Source: Shewanella oneidensis MR-1
Lineage (GTDB): Bacteria; Pseudomonadota; Gammaproteobacteria; Enterobacterales; Shewanellaceae
DNA length: 64,000 nucleotides
Assembly: GCF_000146165.2 (NCBI RefSeq)
Contig: NC_004347.2
Coordinates: 3,524,508-3,588,507, forward strand
Direction: 5' to 3'
The notes under the pieces were generated by a model, which saw nothing but the letters and a program-made list of their open reading frames with translations, was not told the origin of the DNA and did no database searches. Of this stretch, positions 26,916 to 36,085 are shown one piece after another; positions within the stretch are counted from its first letter, which is position 1; each line of letters opens with the position of its first letter. Position numbers and translations under genes: made by a program.

Positions 26916-27806
26916 TTATCTTGCTAAATCAAGCGTTAATAGCCCTGCATACAGGCGATTAAATGGACCATGCTGATTACTCATTTTTGTTTGCTGTGCC
27001 AGCGAAATTTGCTGCCATTTGTGCACAATCCGAGCAATTTCGCCATTAGTTGTTAACGCCTTAATTGCACGATTAAATTGTGCTAATTGTTGGGCAGACA
27101 TACTCTGTTTACTGAGCATTAAGTGTATTGAGTTATGATCCAAAATGGGGTTAAGTACCAATAACCTCACGCCCTGATGTTGGCTCGCAATATAAGGCAT
27201 CGCCATAGCATCTCCTATAATCAGATCCGCTCTGTCATAGGTGAGCATTTGCACCGATTTATCCGCATCGGGACTCAGTACCAATAAATTTTCCTTGGCT
27301 AAACGCTCCCGAGACTCCTCATAGTCCACGCCATACCAGCCACTCACCGGTACCAATAGCCGTAATTTTTGAGTGAAAATATCCTGCCATTGGTCTAACT
27401 TAAGCTTATCTTTTTTCTCGTCCAATACGAATAAGCGCACCTCTTCATCACGGTATGGCTCTGAGAAAAAAGCATATTCCTCACGCTCTATAATTTTTGT
27501 TGCCCCCATCATCATATCTAACGCGCCACTTTTCAGCATTTGATGTGAGCGCTTAGCTGGGACATTGATAAACTTAATCTCACACCCCAAAAACTCAGCA
27601 AAAGTACGCAGCAATTCAACATCCAGTCCTTGAGCCTCGCCCTGAACATCCTGCCATGCATAGGGAGGCCAATCGTTATAACCGACGTTAAGCGGATTTA
27701 AACAAACAGGAAAATTCGCCTCGGATGGCGCGCCCCAAGCGGGAAAGATAAAGAGATATAACAGCAGGATATGGCTAAACTGAACAATGCACTTTGGCAC
27801 TATCAT
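26916..27806 (-). CDS. Periplasmic solute-binding protein, SBP_bac_3 family
   Basis: A 296-residue protein from the ATG at 27806 (MIVPKCIVQ), chosen because a hydrophobic signal peptide (ILLLYLFIFPAWGA) follows directly; an upstream in-frame start at 27839 would add 11 residues. The family pattern is NVGYNDWPPYAW, GLDVELLRTFAEFLG and SGALDMMMGATKIIEREEYAFFSEPY. No transporter permease or ATPase gene lies nearby. In Shewanella, many such orphans act as sensors or stand-alone binding proteins. Ligand unknown, perhaps a polar amino acid. Confidence 0.82.
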   Translation of the reverse strand: MIVPKCIVQFSHILLLYLFIFPAWGAPSEANFPVCLNPLNVGYNDWPPYAWQDVQGEAQGLDVELLRTFAEFLGCEIKFINVPAKRSHQMLKSGALDMMMGATKIIEREEYAFFSEPYRDEEVRLFVLDEKKDKLKLDQWQDIFTQKLRLLVPVSGWYGVDYEESRERLAKENLLVLSPDADKSVQMLTYDRADLIIGDAMAMPYIASQHQGVRLLVLNPILDHNSIHLMLSKQSMSAQQLAQFNRAIKALTTNGEIARIVHKWQQISLAQQTKMSNQHGPFNRLYAGLLTLDLAR

Positions 27807-27839
27807 TGCCTCGTCTCGAGTTATTTTTCGATGATTCAC

Positions 27840-28351
27840 TGCTTAATGCTCAGTGAGCAAGCACGGCTTTTTGAGTTTTAAGATTAATCTGCAACCTAAT
27901 CCAATACCATCAAGTTAATCAGCTCACTCAATTCACTGAGATGAATGAAGGCATTGATGCATAATCGCAACTACTTTTGTCCGTTCACCCATATAAGTCT
28001 GCAACCATGCTATATGAGTAGAGCCTTATTTATCACCCGTAAGACAGTCAATCTTTAAGCATCAATCAGATTATGAATATGACGATTGACACCACTAACA
28101 AAAGTTAAAAACCTCATTTATTAACATTAAAATCATATGGTTATTTAATATATCGCGGAAATTATTATGGTTTAACCGCACAAACAGTGACGATAAAGAT
28201 AAAACCAAATTCAGATATAAATCTTTAAACAAAAAATGTTACCCAATTTTTCAATCGCAAATCGACGGGTAACTAAAGTGCATTTAACTCAAATGAGGGA
28301 TGAAACAAGTCGCGTACCGTTAACGACAATCAACACACTATCTACACTTAT
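27840..28351. other. Intergenic region between solute-binding protein and thrC
   Basis: About 510 bases of AT-rich sequence without a convincing gene. It holds the promoter of the binding-protein gene; the thrC terminator lies at its right edge. An open plus-strand frame starting at 28236 runs antisense into thrC and looks like a shadow. Confidence 0.45.
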
Positions 28352-28379
28352 AAAAAAGGAAGTCAAGCGACTCCCTTTG
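28352..28379 (-). terminator. Intrinsic terminator of the thr operon
   Basis: On the minus strand, AAGGGAGT pairs with ACTTCCTT (one G-U) and is followed by a T-run, about 40 bases after the thrC stop. Confidence 0.7.
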
Positions 28380-28416
28380 TATTTAACCCTGATACCCTTT
28401 ATCGTCGCTTACAATG

Positions 28417-29706
28417 TCAGCTTAATACTGCAAATAAATGGGCTTTTAATTGGGCAAAATCAGCGGCTAATTCAGCAGATAATATCGGTTTATGCGCTAC
28501 CGCTTTTAATTCTGGCGGCAGAGGTAAGTTAAGGGCAAGCTCCCTGTCAACCACATCCTTAAACTTAGCGGGATGGGCTGTGCCTAAAAAGATCCCCACT
28601 TCGTCAGGCACTAAATTCAAGGTTAACGCCTTAGCCGCAATCGCTGCATGGGGCTCAGACACATAACCTTTCGCATAAAGATCTACCAACGCCTCCGAGG
28701 TTTGTGCTTCCGACAAGCAAATACCCACTAAATCCGCCAGTGGCCAACCAAGTTTCTCACAAATAGCTTCGACACGCGGCCAGTTGCTGGGCTCGCTCAC
28801 ATCCATCGCATTGGACATAGTCGCTTGAGTAGGATTGGGTTGCCAATGACCGCTATCTAAATAACGTGGAACGGTATCATTTGCGTTGGTCGCGGCGATA
28901 AAGCGTTTGACAGGTAACCCCATGGCTTTGGCAAACAAGCCTGCGGTCAGATTTCCAAAATTTCCACTGGGCACCGCAATTACAGGGTCGGCCTCGTGAC
29001 GCTGTTTCGACTGGGCAACCGCCTCGAAGTAATAACAAATCTGTGCCAGTAAGCGACTGATGTTGATTGAGTTTGCCGAGTTTAAATGCAAACCATCACG
29101 CACATCGCTATCTTCAAAAGCCTGTTTGACTAAATGCTGGCATGCATCGAAGTCTGACGCCACCGCGACTGTGTGGATGTTCTTGCCTAAAGTAGTGAAC
29201 ATTTTTTCCTGTAATTCACTGATCTTGCCCTTAGGATAGAGCACCACAACATTCACTTTTTCGAGGCCATAAAACGCATCGGCCACTGCCGCCCCTGTAT
29301 CCCCTGATGTTGCCGTTAAAATGGTTAAGCGCGAGTCTTGAGCAAAGACATTGATGCATTGCGCCATAAAACGCGCCCCAAAATCCTTAAATGCTAAGGT
29401 GGGCCCATGGAAGAGTTCAAGGCACGCACGTTGCTCATCGACTGCCACCAAGGGTAAATCAAAGTTAAAGGCACGCTCAACCAGTTGATCTACCATATCT
29501 TGACCCAGTTCAGAGGCGAGCCAAGCACCAAGTACTTTTTTGCTACGCTCGACAAAAGGCATCGCCAAAAGCGCCTCAATATCATGCAACACCGGGATTT
29601 GAGTTGGGAAAAACAGCCCTCTGTCTTTACCGAGTCCTAATTGCACCGCTTCCTTAAAGCTCACTGTCTGCGAAGGGTGTTTTAAATTATATAGTTCCAT
29701 GTTCAC
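28417..29706 (-). CDS. thrC: Threonine synthase
   Basis: A 429-residue PLP enzyme converting O-phosphohomoserine to threonine, the last step of the pathway. The PLP lysine lies in LAFKDFGAR (about residue 107), the phosphate-binding loop in PSGNFGNLTAG (about 244), and TSGDTGAAVADAFYG (about 140) is conserved. It starts with ATG at 29706, 66 bases after thrB, as the last gene of thrLABC; the operon terminator follows. Length matches the E. coli enzyme (428). Confidence 0.97.
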   Translation of the reverse strand: MNMELYNLKHPSQTVSFKEAVQLGLGKDRGLFFPTQIPVLHDIEALLAMPFVERSKKVLGAWLASELGQDMVDQLVERAFNFDLPLVAVDEQRACLELFHGPTLAFKDFGARFMAQCINVFAQDSRLTILTATSGDTGAAVADAFYGLEKVNVVVLYPKGKISELQEKMFTTLGKNIHTVAVASDFDACQHLVKQAFEDSDVRDGLHLNSANSINISRLLAQICYYFEAVAQSKQRHEADPVIAVPSGNFGNLTAGLFAKAMGLPVKRFIAATNANDTVPRYLDSGHWQPNPTQATMSNAMDVSEPSNWPRVEAICEKLGWPLADLVGICLSEAQTSEALVDLYAKGYVSEPHAAIAAKALTLNLVPDEVGIFLGTAHPAKFKDVVDRELALNLPLPPELKAVAHKPILSAELAADFAQLKAHLFAVLS

Positions 29707-29772
29707 TCACTCGACCTTAATTAATGCCAAGCCTTTAAGACTTGGGCTTAATGCTTTTAAAAGTAAGAAAAA

Positions 29773-30711
29773 TTAGTCAACCCTGCGCGTACCTTGCTCA
29801 TCGAGGCGGCAAACATGGGCAAAGCCGCCCGCATCGGTCAGATAATTGGCCTCTAACCATGCTTTGGCAGCATTGGCGGTGGCGAGATCGTCTGTCACCG
29901 AAAACAGGGTTGGCCCGCTACCCGAAATACCAGTGGTTAACATGCCTAATTCGGCGAGTGCAGCTCTGGCATTGTCATAACCCGGAATCGCCGCTGCGCG
30001 GTAAGGTTCGGCCAGTACATCCTTTAATACTTGGATAGCAAGCTGGGCGTTTTGCTGATAAGAAGCGTGCACAAAAGCACTTAAATAACGGCCAAAATCG
30101 ATGACCACAGACTTATCGTATTGTTCTGGCATGAGTTTACGCATCATGGCCGTAGAGAGTGAAATCCCGGGGTACGCCACCACCCAATACCATTGTTTAA
30201 AACTGGGGATCGCCTCGCAGATAGCACCAGGCACATTAAGCATCAGCTGCATGCCGCCTAAATAACAGGGCGCAACGTTATCATAATGCACACTGCCGCT
30301 GATCTTACCCTCAAACTCACCCATAAGTTCGAGTAGCGCTTGCTTATCGTAGGGGCAACCAAAATGTTCGTTCAGCGCATACAGGGCTGCAACCACAGAA
30401 CTGGCGCTCGAGCCTAAGCCACTGCCGACGGGCAAGTTTTTCTCTAGGGTTAATGCCACGCCTCGGTTTTCTTTCCCGAGGGCTTTTAAGAAAAACACCG
30501 CACACTGATGAACGATATTATCCTCGGGATTGCTGGGTAACTTATGCGCCCACCCCCCCACTTGAGTGAGGCTCACTCCCCCGTCCGCCGCAGCAATAGT
30601 GACTCTATCGCCGAGTAAACTGCCATCGATGGGTGCAAGTGCCGCGCCCAATAAATCAAAACCCACCCCCACATTCCCCATAGAGGCGGGAGCGTAAACG
30701 GTCAAACTCAT
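29773..30711 (-). CDS. thrB: Homoserine kinase
   Basis: A 312-residue GHMP-family kinase that phosphorylates homoserine. The ATP-binding loop [15 protein letters not shown] is at about residues 91-105, the N-terminal [15 protein letters not shown] at 4-18, and the C-terminal [12 protein letters not shown] at about 260. Its start codon overlaps the thrA stop (ATGA), a sign of translational coupling. It supplies substrate to threonine synthase encoded just downstream. Confidence 0.97.
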   Translation of the reverse strand: MSLTVYAPASMGNVGVGFDLLGAALAPIDGSLLGDRVTIAAADGGVSLTQVGGWAHKLPSNPEDNIVHQCAVFFLKALGKENRGVALTLEKNLPVGSGLGSSASSVVAALYALNEHFGCPYDKQALLELMGEFEGKISGSVHYDNVAPCYLGGMQLMLNVPGAICEAIPSFKQWYWVVAYPGISLSTAMMRKLMPEQYDKSVVIDFGRYLSAFVHASYQQNAQLAIQVLKDVLAEPYRAAAIPGYDNARAALAELGMLTTGISGSGPTLFSVTDDLATANAAKAWLEANYLTDAGGFAHVCRLDEQGTRRVD

Positions 30712-33176
30712 ACACTCACCTCACGAGTCCAATTTAAAGTTCTTAATACATCAGCAAAGGCACCAGCTGCTGTCACTTCTGTGCCCGCACCATATCCACG
30801 CAGCACAAAGGGAATGGGCTGATAATAACGGCTGTAGAATGCTAGGGCGTTTTCCCCGCCTTTTACGCTATAAAGTGGATCGGTGGCGTCGACTTCGGCT
30901 ATGCGCACATGGCACGCGCCTTCTTCAATCTGCCCCACATAGCGCAGCACTTTACCCTGCGCTTTCGCCTCAGCGACTCGCGCCGCAATCGCCGCATCAG
31001 CCTCGGGTAAACGCGCCATAAAACTTTCCACATCGCCAGAATCATCAAAACTTTCAGGCAAGACTGAGTCGACAACAATATCACTTAACTCAAGTTTCAA
31101 CCCCACTTCACGGGCCAAAATCAGTACCTTACGCGCCACATCCATGCCACTTAAATCATCACGGGGATCGGGCTCAGTAAAGCATTTCTCCCGCGCCAGT
31201 TTAGTCGCCTCAGAAAGTGACATCCCCTCATCAAGCTTGCCAAAGATAAAGGATAAAGAGCCTGACAAAATGCCATTAAACTTGTGTAATTTATCACCAG
31301 CGAATAACAGTTTTTTCAAGTTATCGATAACGGGTAATCCCGCGCCCACGTTGGTCTCGTACAGGAACTGACGGCGCTGTGTCAACGCGGTCTGACGCAG
31401 AGCTTGGTAATAGGCGTAATCGCGAGTGTTAGCCTTTTTATTGGGCGTGACGACATGCATGCCGGCGTTCATTACCTCTAAATACTGGTTCGATACTTGT
31501 TCGCTCGAGGTGCAATCCACCAGCACAGGGTTTAACAATTGTTGCTCTTTTACCCACGCCAGTAATGCAGGAAGATCACTTGACTGCTGACTGTCGGCAA
31601 GCAGGTTTTGCCAATTGTTTAAATCGATTCCCGCACTATCGAGTAACATTTTGCTTGAATTCACGATACCGCAGACACGGATACTAATATGCTGCTCTTT
31701 TAACACGATCGCCTGTTGTTTGATCTGCTCGAGTAAGCCTGCGCCCACATTGCCGCAACCCACTAAAAACACATCCAAATACTGCTGCACATCGAAAAAG
31801 CCCTGATGACAGGCGGCTACCGCATGTTTGGTCTTACGCTGTTCGATAACTGTTGAAATAGAACGTTCAGAAGAGCCTTGGGCAATCGCAATAATATTCA
31901 CACTCGCCTGCGCTAACGCTTGGAAAAAGCGCGCAGCGACACCTTTATGGGTGCGCATACCATCGCCAATTAACGAGACAATGGCTAAGTCATGGCGCAT
32001 TTCAATCGGTTCGAGTAAATCACTTTTGATTTCTAACTCAAACTCTTGCTCCAGCGCCAATTTCACCTTGGCGGACTCACTGGTCGCCACACAGAAACTG
32101 ATGCTGTATTCGCAAGAACTTTGCGTAATAAGAGACACAGAAACGCCACTACGGGAAATCGCCGCCAGTGTGCGACTCGCCATGCCGACCATGCCCTTCA
32201 TACCAGGGCCTGAAACATCAAACATTGTTTGATTATCGAGGTTTGAAATGGCTTTAACTTGTAACCCACTTGCGTCGGCAAGGTTTGAGACCAAAGTCCC
32301 AGGCGCATCGGGGTTAAAGCTGTTTTTGATGTAACAAGGAATATGAAACTGGGCAATCGGTGCAATGGTTTTAGGGTGCAGTACCTTAGCACCAAAATAC
32401 GATAGTTCCATCGCCTCCTGATAACTTAACTGCGATAACAACTTAGCATCTGCTACGACGCGAGGATCGGTATTGTAAACCCCATCGACATCCGTCCAAA
32501 TCTCACAGCTTGAGGCATCTAAACAAGCAGCCAGCACCGCAGCAGAGTAGTCAGAACCATTACGCCCTAACGTCACGACCTTGCCATCTTCATCGGCTGC
32601 GGTAAAGCCAGGCATCACCCAAACACGCTTTTCATCGAGCAACAGATTCTTAAATCGCGGCTTACTGACAGCAATATCCACCACTGACTCGAGCGGACGA
32701 CCACGGCCTAAAAACAGCTTACGTGGATCAAGCTGCGCCGAGGTAATACCTTTGGCCAGCATAACTTGTTCCATTAGGGCCGCCGATAATCGCTCACCCG
32801 CCACCACGATTTCGGCACATATACCGTCAGGACATTCTTGCAGCAACGTGATACCGTGTAATCTATCTTGCCAACGAGCAAGCTGCGCGCCAAGACCTGC
32901 AAAAAGCAGCTCACTTTGAGTACTCGATAAACCTGAACTCACCGCATCTTGATACAGAGAGGTAAAAACCCGCTCAACATGCTGAATAACAGGCGAATAA
33001 TCTTCGCCTTTTACCGCTAAATTCACCATTTCTAGCAGGGCATTAGTCACGGTTGCAGGCGCAGAGAGCACAGTTGCAACAGGCTCCATTGTTGCCGCTT
33101 TAGCGACGATATCCGCCGCCATTGAAAATCGCTGCCAATTTGCCAGCGAGGTACCACCAAATTTCATTACTTTCAT
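30708..33176 (-). CDS. thrA: Bifunctional aspartokinase I/homoserine dehydrogenase I
   Basis: An 822-residue enzyme catalysing the first and third steps of threonine synthesis. The start is the ATG at 33176 ([10 protein letters not shown]), preceded by a GGAG site; an upstream start would add 16 residues unlike the family. Aspartokinase domain about 1-290 ([22 protein letters not shown]), ACT regulatory part about 310-460, homoserine dehydrogenase domain about 465-820 ([14 protein letters not shown] for NAD(P) binding; [23 protein letters not shown]). Feedback inhibition by threonine is expected. Expression is probably controlled by the thrL attenuator upstream. Confidence 0.97.
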   Translation of the reverse strand: MKVMKFGGTSLANWQRFSMAADIVAKAATMEPVATVLSAPATVTNALLEMVNLAVKGEDYSPVIQHVERVFTSLYQDAVSSGLSSTQSELLFAGLGAQLARWQDRLHGITLLQECPDGICAEIVVAGERLSAALMEQVMLAKGITSAQLDPRKLFLGRGRPLESVVDIAVSKPRFKNLLLDEKRVWVMPGFTAADEDGKVVTLGRNGSDYSAAVLAACLDASSCEIWTDVDGVYNTDPRVVADAKLLSQLSYQEAMELSYFGAKVLHPKTIAPIAQFHIPCYIKNSFNPDAPGTLVSNLADASGLQVKAISNLDNQTMFDVSGPGMKGMVGMASRTLAAISRSGVSVSLITQSSCEYSISFCVATSESAKVKLALEQEFELEIKSDLLEPIEMRHDLAIVSLIGDGMRTHKGVAARFFQALAQASVNIIAIAQGSSERSISTVIEQRKTKHAVAACHQGFFDVQQYLDVFLVGCGNVGAGLLEQIKQQAIVLKEQHISIRVCGIVNSSKMLLDSAGIDLNNWQNLLADSQQSSDLPALLAWVKEQQLLNPVLVDCTSSEQVSNQYLEVMNAGMHVVTPNKKANTRDYAYYQALRQTALTQRRQFLYETNVGAGLPVIDNLKKLLFAGDKLHKFNGILSGSLSFIFGKLDEGMSLSEATKLAREKCFTEPDPRDDLSGMDVARKVLILAREVGLKLELSDIVVDSVLPESFDDSGDVESFMARLPEADAAIAARVAEAKAQGKVLRYVGQIEEGACHVRIAEVDATDPLYSVKGGENALAFYSRYYQPIPFVLRGYGAGTEVTAAGAFADVLRTLNWTREVSV

Positions 33177-33221
33177 CTTGATCTCCTGTACCGCGCCCGA
33201 CTTAGAAATAAGAGCTAGAAA

Positions 33222-33254
33222 CAAAAAAGCCCGCTTCTTTGTGGGAAGCGGGCT
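33222..33254 (-). terminator. thr operon attenuator terminator
   Basis: On the minus strand, AGCCCGCTTC pairs with GAAGCGGGCT around a 7-base loop and is followed by seven T residues, between thrL and thrA. The upstream GGGGGCGGGCTG at the end of thrL could form the competing anti-terminator. Confidence 0.88.
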
Positions 33255-33278
33255 CGTCGTTAAATTCTTTAGGGTGTA

Positions 33279-33350
33279 TCAGCCCGCCCCCACTCTGGTT
33301 GTAGTGGTGGTTGTAATAATAGTAATTACTACGAAACCTAGGCTATGCAT
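33279..33350 (-). CDS. thrL: thr operon leader peptide
   Basis: A 23-residue peptide, MHSLGFVVITIITTTTTTRV, ending GAG. It contains three Ile and seven Thr codons clustered before a terminator hairpin, the hallmark of the thr leader (compare the Thr/Ile run and GAG ending of E. coli ThrL). Ribosome stalling at these codons when charged tRNA-Thr or tRNA-Ile is scarce would prevent termination and allow thrABC transcription. No strong ribosome-binding site is visible ahead of the ATG. Two TTGACA boxes (33368-33373 and 33411-33416, minus strand) are promoter candidates. Confidence 0.88.
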   Translation of the reverse strand: MHSLGFVVITIITTTTTTRVGAG

Positions 33351-33354
33351 ACGT

Positions 33355-33817
33355 TTGGGCTAATCCATGTCAATGTGATGTAAAACAGAATTGCTTTTTT
33401 CCCCCAGACTTGTCAACCCCTGAAATGGATTATTTATGAACAAATCTTTCACTTGGGTAAATTAGTGGTACAAGATTAATAAATATCAAGTTTTCATAGG
33501 GTAAAAATACGTTTTCCTCAACAGATAACTGTTGACGTAAACGTAATGCAGCACAATTGCAAACGGTTTAACATATTAAAATTCAATAAATTATAATGAC
33601 AATTTTTTACTTCAATATGATTAAGGCTTTTAAAGCTGTTTTAGCTGCCAACGAAGAGCAATGCGTACAAAATCACAATTCAGCATTTCTATCATCATAA
33701 ATGACGGTTAATCCCACCAACAAAAAGCTGTGCGATATCTAACATAAGCAACTTCAAATTATCGCCAGCGCCACAAAAGCGCGTTATTATGCGCGCACAT
33801 TCCGAACCGGAGGCGAT
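33355..33817. other. Promoter region between thr operon and slyD
   Basis: About 460 AT-rich bases between divergent transcription units. They hold the thr promoter candidates on the minus strand and, at the right end, the slyD ribosome-binding site (GGAGGC). No ORF or further structure is recognised. Confidence 0.45.
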
Positions 33818-34486
33818 ATGAAGATCACCCAACACAGTGCGGTAACCATTCATTACCGTTTATCAGATCAAGAAGGCAGACTTTTAGAAAACTCTTTTGA
33901 TGCCGAACCTATGCTCTATCTGCATGGTACAGAAAACCTGATCCCAGGATTAGAAGCCGCATTAGAAGGTAAAGCCAAGGGCGAAAAACTGGACGTAACG
34001 ATCAGCGCCGAAGAGGCCTATGGCCCATACCATGATGGTCTACGCCAAGCGGTACCATTAGAAGCATTCGGTGATATCGAAGATATCGTGCCAGGTATGC
34101 GCTTTATTGCCGAAACCGAAATGGGTCAGCGTCCAGTTCAAGTTGTTGAAGTAAAAGACGATGTTGTGATCGTTGATGGTAACCACCCATTAGCGGGCCA
34201 AGCACTCAGTTTTAACATTGAAATCATCGATGTGCGTGAAGCGACAGCGGAAGAAATTGCCCATGGCCATATTCATGCCCACGGCGGATGCGGTGGCCAT
34301 GGACATAGCCATGATCACAGCCATGGCGGCGGATGCTGTGGCGGTTCAGGCAATGATGCTGGTGGCTGTTGTGGTGGCTCTGATGACCATGACCATGACC
34401 ATCACCACCATGACCATGATCACGAAGCTTGTGACACACCCAAAGCGGGTTGTGATGGCAACGGTGGTTGCGGCTGCCGCGGCTAA
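33818..34486 (+). CDS. slyD: FKBP-type peptidyl-prolyl isomerase and metallochaperone SlyD
   Basis: A 222-residue cytoplasmic chaperone and prolyl isomerase that also delivers nickel. The FKBP domain (about 1-70 and 120-150) surrounds the insert-in-flap chaperone domain (about 75-120). Signatures: YRLSDQEGRLLENSF, YLHGTENLIPGLEAALEG and VVDGNHPLAGQALSFNIE. The C-terminal 70 residues are an exceptionally His/Cys/Gly-rich tail (HGHSHDHSHGGGCC, DHDHDHHHHDHDHE, GCCGGS repeats), longer than in E. coli and able to bind many metal ions. The ATG follows GGAGGC. Single gene ending at an intrinsic terminator. Confidence 0.95.
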   Translation: MKITQHSAVTIHYRLSDQEGRLLENSFDAEPMLYLHGTENLIPGLEAALEGKAKGEKLDVTISAEEAYGPYHDGLRQAVPLEAFGDIEDIVPGMRFIAETEMGQRPVQVVEVKDDVVIVDGNHPLAGQALSFNIEIIDVREATAEEIAHGHIHAHGGCGGHGHSHDHSHGGGCCGGSGNDAGGCCGGSDDHDHDHHHHDHDHEACDTPKAGCDGNGGCGCRG

Positions 34487-34527
34487 TATAGGCAGCAAAG
34501 CCTAATAGCCCCCCCTGAGGAGCTGAT

Positions 34528-34564
34528 AAAAAAGCACTTCCTTAAATAAGGAGGTGCTTTTTTT
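34528..34564 (+). terminator. Intrinsic terminator after slyD
   Basis: AAAAAAGCACTTCCTT/AAGGAGGTGCTTTTTT stem with a 4-base loop and T-run, about 40 bases after the slyD stop. Confidence 0.88.
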
Positions 34565-34678
34565 ATCGTCAAATGAGTATAATCAGCAGGTAAATAGGGA
34601 CGTTTAAGATAAAACAGCATTTTCAGCTGTAAAATCAATATATTCAAATTGATATAAACATCAGGCGATGGAGTGCAT

Positions 34679-35056
34679 ATGTTAGCAAAACCTGTATATG
34701 AAGTTTTACCCTTTAGTTATATGATATCTGGCAGCTTAAGCTTTATGCTGCTCGAACCTGATTATGCGCTGATTGCTGGTTTTGTTGTATTTGTTTTGGG
34801 CGCCAGAATTTACAATTTACGCTCTCAAAATCGCCGAACCGACCCCGTCAAACGCCGAAAATCAGGGTATATTCCTAAGACGATTTACGATTTACTGCCT
34901 TTTATTTATCTCTTCTCTGCCTTAGCCATTTTTAAATTTTTCCCTAAAAATCTTTATCCTTTGCTGGCCATTATGTTACTCAGTTATAGTTTGTATATTC
35001 TCGTTAGACGCTCCATCCACCGTCGCCATAAAATTCCTGCCACTCCCCAGTTTTAA
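34679..35056 (+). CDS. Small membrane protein with internal duplication
   Basis: A 125-residue protein of unknown function with two similar halves. Each starts (K)P.(V/I)Y(E/D)(V/L)LPF.Y, followed by two hydrophobic segments and a basic cluster (NRRTDPVKRRK; RRSIHRRHK). Four membrane helices are predicted in total. The start is the ATG at 34679 with a GATGGAG site; a GTG two codons upstream is less likely. No family is recognised. It lies between slyD and convergent trpR and has its own promoter region after the slyD terminator. Confidence 0.7.
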   Translation: MLAKPVYEVLPFSYMISGSLSFMLLEPDYALIAGFVVFVLGARIYNLRSQNRRTDPVKRRKSGYIPKTIYDLLPFIYLFSALAIFKFFPKNLYPLLAIMLLSYSLYILVRRSIHRRHKIPATPQF

Positions 35057-35088
35057 TCAAATCTGCGGCCCAATGGCACCGAACATAA

Positions 35089-35364
35089 TTAACTGATGAG
35101 TTGTTGGATTTTATCCCTATGACTTGGTGCCATATTCTTTAAATAGTTAGAACAACGGGTAATGGTCGCAATACTCACCTGATACTCGGCTGCAATTTGC
35201 CTTTGGCTCATTTCTCCATTTAGCAATAGCTGAAACACTTTTAGCCGACCGGCAATAGCGCTGCGCTCTTCCTCTGTCAGCAATAAATGGAATAATACCG
35301 ACAGCTCTTCATAATTCCCATGGCTCAAAATTTTTTCTAATACTAAGTCCCAATTGGCTCGCAT
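35089..35364 (-). CDS. trpR: Trp operon repressor
   Basis: A 91-residue DNA-binding repressor that, with bound L-tryptophan, blocks trp operons. The helical core LLTEEERSAIAGRLKVFQLLL and the helix-turn-helix MSQRQIAAEYQVSIATITRCSNYLK follow the TrpR pattern. Length is slightly below E. coli TrpR (108), mainly at the N-terminus. It starts with ATG at 35364. No tryptophan gene is near. Confidence 0.92.
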   Translation of the reverse strand: MRANWDLVLEKILSHGNYEELSVLFHLLLTEEERSAIAGRLKVFQLLLNGEMSQRQIAAEYQVSIATITRCSNYLKNMAPSHRDKIQQLIS

Positions 35365-35483
35365 AATCGCCCCATAAGTATTGTTTAAGCATTACAACGG
35401 CAGTTTAGCAGATTTACTCTGCCAACAAATAACTTGTTACGTTTATCCCTCTTCTCTAGACAAAAACTGACAAATTTGCTTCT

Positions 35484-35508
35484 AGTACATTAAGTTAATT
35501 TGTGTACA
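35484..35508. promoter_or_regulatory. AGTACA/TGTACA pair before the cytochrome c gene
   Basis: AGTACA (35484-35489) and TGTACA (35503-35508) are separated by 13 bases, as are the two TGTACA boxes at 1143-1167. TACAAT at 35505-35510 may be the -10 box of the cytochrome gene, so a bound regulator would overlap the promoter. The resemblance may be chance. Confidence 0.3.
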
Positions 35509-35553
35509 ATAGCAGTGCAATGTCACACTTCGACGCTAATTTGTGAGAATACG

Positions 35554-36003
35554 ATGAAAAAAATACTCCTAACTCTCGTTGCCGGTACCTTATTGGCTTC
35601 AACTGCTCAAGCACACAATTTTGAAGATGCAAAAGATGCGATTCAATATCGCCAATCTGGATTCAGCCTAATTGCTTATAACTTTGGTGATATGGGCGCC
35701 ATGATGAAAGGTAAAAAGCCTTTCGATGCTGAAACCTTTGCGATGCGCGCAAAAAATGTTGCTGCGCTTTCACACATCCCTTTTGAAGGTTTTATTGACG
35801 GTTCAGATAAAGGCGATACCGAAGCACTCGCAAAAGTTTGGCAAGATAAGGCCGACTTTGACGCTAAGATGAAAACCTTCCAAGAAAATGCAGCCATTCT
35901 TGCTACCGTAGCTCAAAAAGGTGACCAAGCTGAAATCAAGCAAGCCTTTATGGATACAGGTAAGAGCTGTAAAGGATGTCATGACGTTTACAAAAAAGAC
36001 TAA
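35554..36003 (+). CDS. Cytochrome c', class II c-type cytochrome
   Basis: A 149-residue periplasmic cytochrome. The ATG at 35554 opens a clean signal peptide (MKKILLTLVAGTLLASTAQA, cut before HNFEDA); an upstream in-frame start would give an unlikely N-terminus. One heme-binding motif, CKGCH, lies near the C-terminus (about residue 140), as in class II four-helix cytochromes c' and c-556. The residues FEDAKDAIQYRQSGF fit helix 1 with its distal-side residues. It is convergent with a b-type cytochrome gene (36086). Cytochromes c' bind NO or act in NO tolerance; the role here is not established. Confidence 0.9.
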   Translation: MKKILLTLVAGTLLASTAQAHNFEDAKDAIQYRQSGFSLIAYNFGDMGAMMKGKKPFDAETFAMRAKNVAALSHIPFEGFIDGSDKGDTEALAKVWQDKADFDAKMKTFQENAAILATVAQKGDQAEIKQAFMDTGKSCKGCHDVYKKD

Positions 36004-36021
36004 TTGATTGACTGAGTTATT

Positions 36022-36052
36022 AAAAAAGCCTGCGATTACTGCAGGCTTTTTT
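36022..36052. terminator. Bidirectional intrinsic terminator
   Basis: AAAAAAGCCTGC/GCAGGCTTTTTT stem with a 7-base loop between the convergent cytochrome genes. Confidence 0.88.
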
Positions 36053-36085
36053 ATTCTCACATATGCACCCTAAACGATATCAACG

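Noticed and set aside
28236..28532. 98-codon plus-strand frame overlapping thrC
   Set aside because: Antisense to conserved thrC and no ribosome-binding site; spans the thr terminator.
34218..34505. Alternative frame of 95 codons inside slyD
   Set aside because: Caused by the His/Gly/Asp codon bias of the SlyD tail; the slyD frame explains the sequence.
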